Assembly: GCF_964204645.1 (NCBI RefSeq)
Contig: NC_134033.1
Location: forward strand, 8,712,231-8,776,230
Source: Tubulanus polymorphus
Taxonomy: Eukaryota; Nemertea; Palaeonemertea; Tubulaniformes; Tubulanidae
DNA: 64,000 bases
Direction: 5' to 3'
Below the pieces are notes generated by a model. That model did not search any database, was not told the origin of the DNA, and saw only the letters and a list, made by a program, of their open reading frames with translations. Every line of letters starts with the position of its first letter. The stretch's first letter is position 1. Positions 54,370-64,000 of the stretch are shown here, piece after piece. The position numbers and the translations under genes are program-made.

Positions 54370-54966
54370 ATGAATAAGGAATTATTTATATTTGAGCCTC
54401 ATAATATGTTAATTTCTGGTGTAACAAATTGTGGAAAAGCTTATTTTATATTAAATTTATTAGAAACTATATTTGATAATATAGTATTATTTTGTCCTAC
54501 ATATGAATTTAATCAAACTTATGATAGAAATATTACTAGAAATAATAAATTTATTATATTAGATCCTAAAACAGTTAAAGAAAATTTAGATAATTGTATA
54601 AAAATAGCAATTGATATTTATAAAGGATCTGATACATTATTCATCATAGATTATTGTGCAAATTTACATGATTCAAAAGTTAGAGAAAGTGAGTTATGTT
54701 ATTTAGCTTTCTCTGGGAGACATTTTGGGATAACAACATGGGTTTTAAATCAAAAATATAATTCAATTGTTAAAGATTTTAGAGAAAACATTAGATTTTT
54801 AGTTTTATTCTATAATAAAGATAGAAAATCGATGAAAAATGCACTTGAGGAAAATGATATTATTCCACATGATTAACATAATGAATATATGGATAAATTG
54901 AAAAATAATAAAAGATCAAAATTACTATTTCGATTACAACACCCATTTAAATATGAATTTATTTAG
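54370..54966 (+). pseudogene. Packaging ATPase of the outer element
   Basis: Same start and layout as 51,787, but the Walker A motif reads NCGKAY (Thr to Ala) and Walker B reads IIDYC (Asp to Tyr). A TTA-to-TAA change stops it at residue 168, and the remaining codons run on to TAG at 54,964-54,966. A short deletion removes a few residues near position 37. Catalysis is therefore lost in several ways. Confidence 0.9.
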
Positions 54967-55186
54967 ATTCAACTAGCTTGTTAGTCTAGTATATTTTTAG
55001 TTACATTCTAGTTTAATTCTAGTTGTTAGTAGTTGAAACAAAAATCAAATAAAATTCAACAAGAAATAAATAAAAACAACAATATTTCAACTTGCTTGTT
55101 AATCTAATATATTTTTAGTTACATTCTAGTTAAATTCTAGTTGAATTCTAGTTGCAACATCACAACTAATTTTTTTTGTTATATAA
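54967..55186. repeat. Iterated CTAGTT region of the outer element
   Basis: Counterpart of 52,396-52,679 with the same TTCTAGTT and AGCTTGTTA phrases, and TATATTTTTAGTT variants. Ends in TTTTTTTGTTATATAAATGG. Confidence 0.75.
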
Positions 55187-55788
55187 ATGGGTGGTGAAAA
55201 GAAAATAAAATCTAAAAATAGTGATGTTCCGATTGGAAAAACTTTGGATGATTTAGGTATAACAGAAACAAAATTAGCGTCAGATGATAATGGTGCTTTA
55301 AATGATATTACTACAAATAATAATTATCAATATTATCTTTATTGCAAACATCGCTTAGAAATATTAATTGCATCTGGGAAATGTAAAAATTTTATTAGTA
55401 AAAATTTAACTTATAATGAATTAGGTACAATGAAATCAGATGAAATTATTAGATTATTTATGAAACTGCGAGAACAGCTAGAATTAATGATGCGATGTCA
55501 GAAAATGCAGTAAAAGGTTATAGTAAATTATGCAATTATATGCTACCAATTCAAGATGAAAATGAATTATATTCCGATTTAAAAAATGATTACTTAGTTA
55601 TGACTGAATTAAATAAATGGATTGGATATTTATCATTTCAATTAGGTGGATTTATGACATTATTATCAACTGGAGTTATAACATTTTCAAATATTGAAAG
55701 TAAAAATATTTCTATAATAAATGAGCTAAGTGCGAGAGGTGAAAGAATTAACTGTGAAGAAAAAACCGAGATCACAGAAACAAACTGA
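55187..55788 (+). pseudogene. Membrane protein gene of the outer element
   Basis: Homologue of 52,680 with an intact N-terminus (MGGEKKIKSKNSDVPIGKTL). It has a frameshift near 55,460-55,495, caused by a short deletion in the RLFKIYEAA region. The rest (SENAVKGYSKLCNYMLPIQD, QLGGFMTLLSTGVITF) is in a second frame. Confidence 0.85.
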
Positions 55789-56086
55789 CTGGTCTCGGCA
55801 ATTAGGAATTAGATCACTAGAATATAAAAAGCTATAAAAGAAAAAATAAATAATTAAGATGTTAATGAAAATGGTGAAAATGTTGTTATTTCTACTACTT
55901 CTAATAATAGAATATTTGATAAATATTTATATTTTACAACTGGTTTGTAATTGTATTCATTTTGATTGGGTGTAGTTGGTATAAGAAATCAGATAAAATT
56001 TATGATATTAATAATTCTGAAACTACTGCTATTAAAAATGAAAATACTTCTAAAATTCCAAAATTCATAATAAAAAAAATGGATTG
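55720..56086 (+). pseudogene. Basic membrane protein gene of the outer element
   Basis: Decayed homologue of 53,218. KKPRSQKQTDWSRQLGI-type codons near 55,756-55,810 and the hydrophobic segment near 55,925-55,975 are recognisable, with frameshifts and stops. Sequence of the outer element ends at about 56,195, after the CTCACTACTTTTGTATATC and TTGTCCAGATA words that also precede the terminal gene at 53,690. Confidence 0.7.
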
Positions 56087-56195
56087 ATATTTTAGAAAAA
56101 ACAAAAAAGCAAAAAAAATGATTTTATTTTTAATTAATTGAATATCTCACTACTTTTGTATATCTACGCGGAGCAATTGAATTGTCCAGATACTT

Positions 56196-56291
56196 CTCTC
56201 CTCAGTGTTGTAATTAAGAAACAAATGGTATCAAATATCAAGAGCCCAATGGGTTTTAATGATTTGAATTTAATTTAAGTATTGTACTCAT
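56196..56291. other. Short unique junction between outer element and copy C
   Basis: No similarity to the Polinton copies and no gene. The last six bases, ACTCAT, abut the AGTAAT end of copy C. Confidence 0.5.
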
Positions 56292-56370
56292 AGTAATGGG
56301 GAAATGACGGTTTCAGGCCAGAGTACGAGAGTACGACTCATCACCACTTTTATTTTTATTTCCTTATAAA

Positions 56371-57842
56371 TGGGAGAGAGTGAACACCAAACAGAAAAAA
56401 TGATGTTATTAAAAATCAATATTATTGTACATATTGTAAAAAATACATTGATAAATCTAATATTAACATCTGATTATAGATTTTGAGACACCAGAATATT
56501 CCAATGAAAGAAAAGAACAATTAGAAAATATGAAAAAAGATGAAATTAAATGTAATGTTTGTAATAAATTTCTAAGTAAAAGAAATTATGATAGACATCA
56601 TCTTGAATCACAAAAAAACACAAACAGAATTTAAGTAAAAATATTTTAGGAACAGAATATATTGAGGATAAATCTCAATTTTAGAAACATTACATAGTAA
56701 AATTGGTCCTGCAGCTATTATATTTAGATTTTTTAAAGGTGCGACGATAGAAGATTATAGTAGATGTATTGAAATAATGGAAAAAATAATTTGTAACAGA
56801 TGTTGTAACAGATGTTGAATCTCCAAAATTTAGTATTTCTGGAAAAGTAAGTTTTATAAAATCAGAAGGAAAAAATGTGTATAATATTCAAACACATTCT
56901 GAAGAAATAATTTCAAAAACACAAATAAAAGAGAAATTAGAAAAAATATTGAATGAATTTAAACGACATATCGAAGATATTTTGAGGGTTCTGGTTTAAT
57001 TATAATTATATTTTAAGATCTAAATATCTATAATACAAAAAGGAATAAAACATCAATAAGTAATAAAGTGTTTACTAATGTTGGATATTCAAGCGTCATT
57101 TTATATTAGATTACCATTTACAACAAAGCAGTTATAAATGTTCAAAATAAAAATAATAAATGTTTTCTATGGTCAATGATCAGTTGTTTACACCCTACCG
57201 AGGAAAATGTTTGCAGAATAACAGATTATTGGAAATATGAAACATTATATAGAATTGATTAATATCCAGTAACTATAAAAATGACACCTAAAATAGAAAA
57301 AGTTGATAATTCAAAAATAAATGTATTCGAATTAATGAAATTCCAGAGACAAAAGGTGAAAATATTAAAGATTATGCATTAGAAGCTTTATATTTAACAA
57401 AACATTATGATGATGAAAATGTGATAGATTTATTATACTATAAAAAAGATAAAAATGAACATTATATGTGGTTATAACAAATAGATTTACTTTTCAGAAC
57501 AGAAAGTAAATGTAGAAAGTAAATAGAAAGTAAACAGATTTGAATAGTCATAACAAGATATATTTATGTAGAAAATGTTTATCTAAATTCATTACTAAAA
57601 CATAAGGAATTATGTGATAATAAAGAATTTAACTAATTAATAATGCCAACAGAAAAATACTATAAATTGAAATTTACTAATTATAAATTTACTAAATATA
57701 GTTCCATTTGTAATTTATGGGATTTTGAATCGTTGAATAAAGAATTAACTGATCAAGATAGAAAAAAAAATTATATAATAAAAAGCAATTATTAAAATTG
57801 ATGGATAAAGGAATGAATTAAATGAAGACATAATTCAAGACC
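56371..57842 (+). pseudogene. polB pseudogene of copy C (N-terminal part)
   Basis: MGESEHQTEK start as at 37,822. YYCTYCKKYIDKSN finger, IKCNVCNKFLSKRNYDRH finger, the ILETLHSKIGPAAIIFRFFK segment, NKCFLWSMISCLHP near 57,160 and YGDFESLN-type exonuclease I remains near 57,715. Very many small indels and stops. Ends at 57,842 against an inverted-repeat insertion. Confidence 0.85.
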
Positions 57843-57844
57843 CG

Positions 57845-58103
57845 ACGGAAGCGTCCTGAGGACATATCTATAAAAGAATTTCGAGGTTACTTCCGAGTTT
57901 GAGAAAACTAGTTTATTCCGAGTTGCAAACTCGGAATAAACCTCCAAAAATCACATTTAACTATGAAAACTAGTTTATTCCGAGTTACAAACTCGGAATT
58001 GACCTCAAAAATCGTATTTAACTGAGAAAACTAGTTTATTCCGAGTGGCAAACTCGATTTTAACCTCGATTTTTTTACAGAAATGTCCCCAGGACGCTTC
58101 CGT
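57845..58103. mobile_element. MITE-like insertion with 21-bp inverted ends
   Basis: Left end ACGGAAGCGTCCTGAGGACA(T), right end ATGTCCCCAGGACGCTTCCG(T); one mismatch between them. The interior holds three copies of a ~60-base unit beginning AAAACTAGTTTATTCCGAGT, each able to form a small hairpin (TTCCGAGTT-x-CAAACTCGGAA). It lies exactly at the junction where copy C jumps from polB to the end of the 444-residue gene. Confidence 0.8.
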
Positions 58104-58158
58104 AGAATTGTAATAGGAGGAATATCATATTTTAAATTTTAATTTTTTTATTATATAA
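58104..58158 (+). pseudogene. Last codons of the 444-residue protein gene, copy C
   Basis: ATTGTAATAGGAGGAATATC and the codons for YFKF, then a stop and the TTTTTTTATTATATAAATGG leader of the next gene, as at 47,835-47,888. Confidence 0.75.
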
Positions 58159-58764
58159 ATGGCAGAAGGTGGTGAAGAAATTGGAATGGATACTTTTGAT
58201 GAATCTGGTATAACTGATGTACAAGAACCTGTTTTTAATGAAACAAGTTTAAATAATGATGATAATGAAACAGCATATAATACTAATTTAGCAACACCAT
58301 ATAATAAATTTGATAATAATTGAATACTGAAAATTTAGATCCAAAACTAGAAAAAAAAGTATTAGATTTTGAAAAAATGATTGATGATTTTTAACCAATA
58401 TTACAAAAATCTGGATTTAATATAACTGATAAAGGTGCTAGTGCACCAAATTTGATAGATCTAAATGATGATTATTATTGGCATTTGAAAGATGACTATT
58501 ATTTTAAGATATCTTCTGATAAAAGTCGTGATAAAATAGTAACAAAATCAACTTTGGTTAGATTAGAACAATCTAGAACTAAAAGAATAAGTAATAATAA
58601 TGATGATATAACTGATGACAAGAAATAAATGAAAATAGAGGAATATTTAATGGAAGGAATGATGAAGATAATTAATGAAAATTTAGAACCAGAAACAATT
58701 GGTAACGAAGTTATCAACTCAGAAACCAGTACATAACCAAAACAAGAAAATAAAAGTGTGATGG
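58159..58764 (+). pseudogene. Acidic/coiled-coil protein gene of copy C
   Basis: MAEGGEEIGMDTFDESGITD start, DNETAYNTNLA segment and, past a break, DLNDDYYWHLKDDYYF. The tryptophan codon here (58,479-58,481) is the stop in the 16.4-kb element. Truncated at about 58,764. Confidence 0.8.
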
Positions 58765-58930
58765 GCCGGGATACGTCATCAATGTTTACATGCTGATAAC
58801 AGTATTAAAATCGTTGTATACAAGTTAATTAGGAAGAATTGGAAATTTCAACTAGCATTATGCTAAACAACAACAAGAGTAGAAATGAATGGCCAATTAT
58901 AATTTTTTGCCTGCAGTTCCCCTGTTAAGA
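58765..58930. other. Unrelated 166-base insert in copy C
   Basis: Higher GC than its surroundings, no similarity to other copies and no gene. It replaces the capsid, integrase and most of the ATPase. Confidence 0.45.
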
Positions 58931-59104
58931 TTTTAGAGAAAACATTAGAGTTTTAGAATTAGTTTATAATAAAGATAGAAAATCAATGAATAATGCACTT
59001 GAGGAAAATGATTTACATAATGAATATATGGATAAATTAGAAAAAAATAAAAGATCAAAATTATCATTTCGTTTACAACATCCATTTAAATATGAATTGA
59101 TTTA
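58931..59104 (+). pseudogene. ATPase 3' fragment, copy C
   Basis: FRENIRVLELVYNKDRKSMN through KNKRSKLSFRLQHPFKYEL and a stop. Walker motifs are absent. A CTAGTT-type region follows (59,105-59,180). Confidence 0.85.
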
Positions 59105-59191
59105 AACTCAACTAGCTTGTTAATCTAGTATATTTTTAGTCACATTCTAGTTAAATTCAATTGTAACAACACAACTATTTTTTTGTCATGT

Positions 59192-59795
59192 AAGTGGGAG
59201 GTGAAAAGAATATATAATCTAAAAAAGTGATTTTACAATTGAAAAAACTTTGGATGGTTTAGGAATAACGGAAACAGAATTAACTTCAGATAATGGTGCT
59301 TTAAATGATATTACTAAACGTAATAATTTTAAATATCATCTTTATTGCAAACATCAATTGGAAATATTAATTGCATCTGGGAAATGTAAGACTTTTTATT
59401 GGTAAAAATTTAACTTATATTGTATTAGGTATAATGAAATCAGATCAAATTATTAAATCATTTAAGATTTATGAAACTGCAAGAATAGCTAGAATTAATG
59501 ACGCGATTTCAGAAAATGTACTAAAAGGTTATTCTAAACTATTAATGATATGCTCCCAATTGAAGATGAAAATAAATTATATTCTGATTTAAACAATCAT
59601 TTAGTTATGACTGAATTAAATACATGGATTGGGTATTTAATATTTCAATTAGGTGGATTTATGACATTGTCATCAACTGGAGAAATAACATCTTCAATAT
59701 TGAAAGTAAAAATTTTTCTATAATAAATGAGCGAAATGGAAGAAGTGAAAGAATTAACCGTGAAGAAAAAACCGAGATCACTGAAACAAATTGAA
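59192..59795 (+). pseudogene. Membrane protein gene of copy C
   Basis: Homologue of 52,680. The start codon is changed to GTG (TGTAAGTGGG). It has ITLEKTLDGLGITETELTSD-like codons in shifted frames, the IIKSFKIYETARIARINDAI segment and YLIFQLGGFMTLSSTGEI. Confidence 0.8.
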
Positions 59796-60038
59796 TGGTC
59801 TCGGCAATAAGATTTTAAATCAAAAGAATTTAATAAAGCTTAAAAAGAAAAAATAGATAATGACAATTTTGATAATAAAGATGAAAGTAATGTTATTTCT
59901 ACTGCATATAAATTATTTAATAAATATTTTAATTATTCAACTGGATTTGTAATTGTTGTTAATAATTCTGAAACTACTACTGTTAAAAACGAAAAAATTA
60001 CTGAAATATCAAAATTCACTATAAAGATAATGGATTAA
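59727..60038 (+). pseudogene. Basic membrane protein gene of copy C
   Basis: MSEMEEVKELTVKKKPRSLK start, then QIEWSRQ, a stop and indels. Part of the hydrophobic segment (YSTGFVIV) remains before MD and a stop. Confidence 0.75.
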
Positions 60039-60220
60039 AAGTCTAGAAAAAAAGAAAAATAATAATTTTGTTCTATAATATTTCTGTTTATAATTAATTA
60101 AATATCGCACTACTTTTGAGAGATAAGTCATTTCGGATTCTTGATATTCAATTTAAAAGAAGAGAATACATTTTAATAATTTTATTTTTATTTTCTAATT
60201 TTCTATTATTTTTGAAATAT

Positions 60221-60554
60221 TTATTCAACAATTTCTAAATCATGATGACCAACTTCATACTTTTTATGATAAATTATTGTGTAACCTTCTAAATCTTTTC
60301 ATTTATCTTTATTTAATGAAACCCATTTATCAGGTGAAAATATTTTAAATTCTCGTGTTATACTAACATTACAATGACTCAAATTTGCTGATATTCTCTC
60401 ACCATATCTAGTTTTTATGTTTTCAGGTTTTAATATTCTATGCTCAATTTCTTTTGTTACATCGACTAATTTTTTTATTTCGTATTGTTTTTTTGCTGGT
60501 TTTATTTTTTAATTATTGACGCTAAGAATACTTTTCTGCCCCCCCCCCTCCCAT
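60221..60554 (-). pseudogene. Small terminal gene of copy C
   Basis: Minus-strand relative of 53,762: PAKKQYEIKKLVDVTKEIEH near 60,430-60,500, SPDKWVSLNKDK near 60,320 and HKKYEVGHHDLEIVE at the end. Frameshift near 60,510 and a stop near 60,300. Confidence 0.8.
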
Positions 60555-60632
60555 TTATAAGGAAATAAAAATAAAAGTGGTGATGAGTCGTACTCTCGTA
60601 CTCTGGCAAGATACCGTCATTTACCCATTACT
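60549..60632 (-). repeat. Right terminal inverted repeat of copy C
   Basis: Reverse complement of 56,292-56,374 with a few differences. A run of C next to the start codon (60,540-60,549) is new. Confidence 0.85.
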
Positions 60633-61059
60633 GCTGATTAATTGAAAGACCATGAATCATTTGCAATTTAATTTTCTAAGTATCAATAGATTAACCGAAT
60701 ACATGTACATTTAATTTTGTCAAAATATTATTTGTTTGTGCTCCTAAGAAAAAAAACCATTTTCATTCATTCTGAGTTTTGTTACAAGTTCTGTAGTGTT
60801 CAGATTATTTGAGAAGAGCCATTAGGAAAGTTTATGTATTAGCTTTACTTTGTAACACGATACATTTGACATTAAGGCACGTGAGGTACTATGTGACCCA
60901 GGTGCGAAAAAACATTCTTATGAGTTATGTATTTTATCATGTCAACTTATCTTTTTTCACAAACTGTAGCCAAAAATACTGCTGGTCAGTTCAAGAATTA
61001 ACAATACAACGAGCCCTATCGAATTTGACATCGGATGAAGTTTTGGGAAGTGGTCATTT
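60633..61059. other. No gene recognised
   Basis: Host-like AT-rich sequence. The 85-residue plus frame at 60,809 has no recognisable domain. Confidence 0.4.
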
Positions 61060-61495
61060 GTGGTAATCAGTGGTGGTCAACTTTGAAGTTGCAATGATGA
61101 ATCTTTTTTAGCCGAAATCAAATCTTTCCCATATTCGAGACGTTTGAATTGGTCAGTATGGTCAATTTATAAATTTGCAATGGTGAATCCTTTTTAGTCT
61201 GTACACCTAACGCGGTATATCGTTCACATGTTCGAGAAGTTTGAATTGGTCAGTGGTGGTCAGTGATGGTCAATTTATAAATTTGCAATGGTGAATCCGT
61301 TTTAGTCTGACACAAAACGCTGTATATCGTTCTCATATTCGAGAAGTTTGAATTGGTCAGTGGTGGACAGTGATGGTCAATTTATAAGTTTGCAATGGTG
61401 AATCATTTTAGTCTGACACGAAACGCGGCATATCGTTCTCATATACGATAAGTTTTAATTGGTCAGTAATGGTCAGTGACGGTCAATTTATGAAC
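61060..61495. repeat. Tandem repeat, about four units of ~105-115 bases
   Basis: Each unit contains GTTTGAATTGGTCAGT, GGTCAATTTATAAATTTGCA, ATGGTGAATC and an AACGC-GTATATCGTTC segment. The units differ by a few percent and small indels. Confidence 0.85.
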
Positions 61496-62720
61496 TTAAT
61501 AAAGAAATTTATGCTTTGAATAGAACAGCGACCCATGATTGGCTGACTTGGCCAACTTGTCACACCCCGCGCAATATAAAATGACTTGATACTATGGCTG
61601 CTGACTAGCTTTATCTCCCGATAGCTGTCATCATAAAGCAATTCTGTTGTTTTAGTGGTAATAAAAAGCGATAAAGATATTGATAGATCTCCGAAAAGTG
61701 GATGTATTAGGATCGTAGCTATATCGGCATGTGTATTCGGATCGCTGTTATATCGGCATGGGCACGAGATACGAACGGAGGCCGTATATTCATCCTCTAG
61801 TGTTAGCTGTTAGACGTAAAGGGGTGATTCTTCAATAATTGAACGATATCCTGTCTCCGGTGTGTTGTGGCCCATAAAATCCGCAAAAATTAATATTTTC
61901 AAAATTTTCCTTTAGATCAATGTTCTAGGTAGTCCAGCAGCCGTGGCAGTTTAGATGGATTTCTCTGTTATTGTTGTTTTCTATGTTGATTATTCATCTA
62001 TAGGATGTCTGTGATGAAGTCCAAGTGGGTGTAGGGTCGTCACCCTTGGGCAATTCCAGAAATCCAAGATGGCCGCCGACAGCCATTTTGTAATTTATCA
62101 AAAATCAACTTTCTTACCGATTGACCTACAAGTAAATGTGATACATCTTTTCTGACTAATTTGATGTTGAGGAATCCATTTCTGGGTCCAGTTCCACAGT
62201 TCTGAGTTAAGATTTGACCCTGGGTTAAAACATTGAAAATAAACTAGCTTTAACTCAGATTTAACTCAAACTCACAACTGTGGAACTGGGTCCTGATGTT
62301 TATTTTATGATTTGACATAACCGTGGCAACGGAATCCAAGATGGCCGCCATTTTCACAACTTTGTTGCCGATTGACCTACAAGTCAATGTGCTACATCTT
62401 TTCTGACTAATTTGATGTCTAGGAATCCATTTCTGATGTTTATTTTGTGATTTGACGCAACCATGGCAATGCATTTAACCTCAAATCAATTTGACAAATT
62501 GATGTTTATGTACTATTTACACATGTACATGTATTTATTTTACGAATCAAAGAATTTCTTAGTGCAATCATTACAACATAACCTTTAACCCTGACAGAAA
62601 ATGTATTTAACAGCAAATTAATCTTAAACTGAGTTTTCTGTACACGTCTATTTATAAAGTATCTAACAACTTTTAAAGTGCTTTCATTACTACCAGCATC
62701 GTTTACCCCGTATTCAACAT
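61496..62720. other. Non-coding region with a diverged direct duplication
   Basis: 62,118-62,184 and 62,366-62,432 are direct repeats (GATTGACCTACAAGT and CATCTTTTCTGACTAATTTG are shared). CAAGATGGCCGCC words occur near 62,070 and 62,338. No gene is supported. Confidence 0.5.
62185..62292. mobile_element. Small inverted-repeat insertion with visible empty site
   Basis: About 108 bases starting GGTCCAGTTCCACAGTT and ending AACTGTGGAACTGGGTC, flanked by CTG on both sides. The second unit of the surrounding duplication (62,432) reads straight through CCATTTCTGATGTTTATTTT, showing the site without the insert. Confidence 0.75.
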
Positions 62721-64000
62721 CTAATTGATTGAATGACACTGTTTTTCATGTACACATCTATAAAATAATGTACACGCTAATCCAGCACGACTGCAACTAC
62801 ACCTCTGTGTTTTACAAGGCACATTGGCCGAACAAGAGCATTTGATTAATTTGAGTAAGTCTTGCGGAGCTAAAGAAGTGCCTTCTGGCACTGATACAGG
62901 AATTAGCGATTTTCGTTCCCGAATCCATCCAAATTCGGTTGGATCTAATTCAGGAGGGTTTGGTAGGAGCGCATGCCTCCAAACTGTAGCCTGGAAATGT
63001 GCGCGTGCAACATTTGCTTTGAAAGCTTCATTTGTAGGTGGCAAAGAAGCTAACTTTGGGGCTGAAGCCACACTCTGCCCTACTTTGTTTGACCATCCTT
63101 TTTGTCTTGCTTCTGTCATCGATTCACAATTGGACTGTCCATAACATGCTAGAACGAATGGTGTCGAATGGTGAACGAATGCCTGTGCTACTACCTCAGA
63201 TAAGCTACTAGTACTACCTAACTTGGACAAGGAGCACAAACCACTTCTGAGTACTTTTAGCATTACACCTTTGCCAATTCCGAAGTACGGTGCAACGGTA
63301 TCACAACCACTGAGACAATGAGCTGCCAACAGATCAGGAATAATGGGGCAGTGCTTTTCGATTGTCGCATTTATGTCAATGACTGCCCGTCCATGTATTG
63401 GGGAGACCATGAAAACACGGCCAGATATGTCACCAGAGAAATGGAAATGCAACAACATCACAAATATATCCGTGTCATCCGCGATAACAATCGATGTAGC
63501 AGCATTCACTGTTGATACTTGTTGCACAATAAGTGTATCTCCTTCCTCCTGAGTTGTAGTCATATCATTCCGCCGAATGACTGTTCCAGATTTAATGTGG
63601 ACTGGTGTCGGATCACTAGCTGTAACTATGAGATTGTTCCCATTGAATTCTCCAGAATGGGTGGCAAGATCTGCGGATATCATGTTGATCAATTGCAATT
63701 TGTTGGCTGAGACAGTGAGCATTACTTTCTGTGGTGGAAGTTTTGTAGTGGGAATCAATGTGTAAACTCGACTTGCACCTTGTTCTCTGCCATGACGTGT
63801 GGACTCCTTGATGCTACCATCTTGGTATCTGTCAAATACAAGGTATACATCGCTAGTTTTCAGTTTACTGCGGATGTAAGAACGGAACCGATCTAGGAAG
63901 TCTTGTACATTTCCATTGGGCCAAGGTATCACCCATAGTACAGCACAACCATCGAGGAAGGTGGCATCGATCTCACTGTCTGCGATCCTACTTGAAATCT
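62721..64000 (-). CDS. Uncharacterised repeat-associated protein with Cys-rich C-terminus (partial)
   Basis: The open frame runs from the window edge (no stop upstream; the readable part begins SRIADSEIDATFLDGCAVLW) to the stop at 62,721, so the N-terminus is outside the window. Segments: YLVFDRYQDGSIKESTRHGR, IVIADDTDIFVMLLHFHFSG, a AVIDINATIEKHCPIIPDLL segment, AAHCLSGCDTVAPYFGIGKG, ARAHFQATVWRHALLPNPPE, and a C-terminal CSCSANVPCKTQRCSCSRAG cluster resembling a CXC motif. The D-DTD and SGCDT acidic residues suggest a PIN/FEN-like nuclease core, but this is inference. Proteins of this kind occur in many copies in marine invertebrate genomes and often ride with repeats. The frame is intact and uninterrupted over 1.28 kb. 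Confidence 0.7.
   Translation of the reverse strand, partial: ISSRIADSEIDATFLDGCAVLWVIPWPNGNVQDFLDRFRSYIRSKLKTSDVYLVFDRYQDGSIKESTRHGREQGASRVYTLIPTTKLPPQKVMLTVSANKLQLINMISADLATHSGEFNGNNLIVTASDPTPVHIKSGTVIRRNDMTTTQEEGDTLIVQQVSTVNAATSIVIADDTDIFVMLLHFHFSGDISGRVFMVSPIHGRAVIDINATIEKHCPIIPDLLAAHCLSGCDTVAPYFGIGKGVMLKVLRSGLCSLSKLGSTSSLSEVVAQAFVHHSTPFVLACYGQSNCESMTEARQKGWSNKVGQSVASAPKLASLPPTNEAFKANVARAHFQATVWRHALLPNPPELDPTEFGWIRERKSLIPVSVPEGTSLAPQDLLKLIKCSCSANVPCKTQRCSCSRAGLACTLFYRCVHEKQCHSIN

Larger units (their letters stand above)
56292..60632 (+). mobile_element. Polinton copy C (deleted, 4.3 kb)
   Basis: Bounded by ~83-bp inverted ends (AGTAATGGGGAAATGACGGT at left, its near reverse complement ending CCCATTACT at right). 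The flanking six bases are ACTCAT and GCTGAT, four of six matching, so a decayed target duplication is possible. Retains only the polB N-terminal half, the acidic/coiled-coil gene, the 3' end of the ATPase, two membrane genes and the terminal gene, all broken. Confidence 0.85.

Noticed and set aside
1-64000. CRISPR array or bacterial operon content
   Set aside because: No regularly spaced short repeats with unique spacers. Splice sites, LINE, Penelope and piggyBac remnants show an animal genome.

Overview
The window is an AT-rich piece of an animal genome, most likely an aquatic invertebrate. The evidence is a spliced, phase 1-1 fibronectin type II exon, a LINE, Penelope-like retroelements, a piggyBac remnant, fold-back repeats and a protein of the kind repeated in invertebrate genomes. 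The species cannot be named from sequence alone. Almost no ordinary host coding sequence is visible. The window is mainly a graveyard and nursery of endogenous Polinton/adintovirus-like DNA viruses (Mavericks).

Layout. 1-3.6 kb: host-like DNA and a broken LINE. 3.6-15.36 kb: copy A, an old element of an AT-rich Polinton family. It has a small terminal gene and a decayed polB on the plus strand, a Penelope-like insertion, then the decayed structural genes on the minus strand. 15.4-28.6 kb: host-like DNA with a large inverted repeat (18.85-20.38 kb), an FN2 exon (21.9 kb) and copy B, a small terminal fragment (23.78-24.82 kb). 28.66-36.04 kb: remains of a second, GC-richer Polinton family whose ends carry CRE/ETS/YY1-like sites, invaded by a Penelope-like element and a piggyBac remnant. 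36.67-37.74 plus 54.18-56.2 kb: a broken outer copy of the AT-rich family. 37,738-54,174: a nearly complete 16.4-kb element inserted into the integrase gene of the outer copy, with matching ~85-bp inverted ends starting AGTAAT and a perfect 6-bp target duplication GGTGAA. 56.29-60.63 kb: copy C, a deleted relative. 60.6-64 kb: tandem repeats, a small inverted-repeat insertion with its empty site visible, and a partial minus-strand gene.

The 16.4-kb element carries a protein-primed family B DNA polymerase with an intein in the catalytic YxDTDS motif, a zinc-finger/zinc-ribbon protein, penton and double-jelly-roll capsid proteins, several membrane and coiled-coil virion-type proteins, an integrase with a chromodomain, and a packaging ATPase. 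Together these form a plausible integrating virus. Nearly every gene starts within a T-rich-then-(A/T)TAAATG motif that resembles poxvirus late promoters. The copy is not intact: it has four in-frame TAA codons and two frameshifts, described but not repaired here.

The most unusual signals are the intein in a Polinton polymerase, the palindromic ends of copies A and B (outer arms differ between ends but match within an end), and the uniform TAAATG start context.
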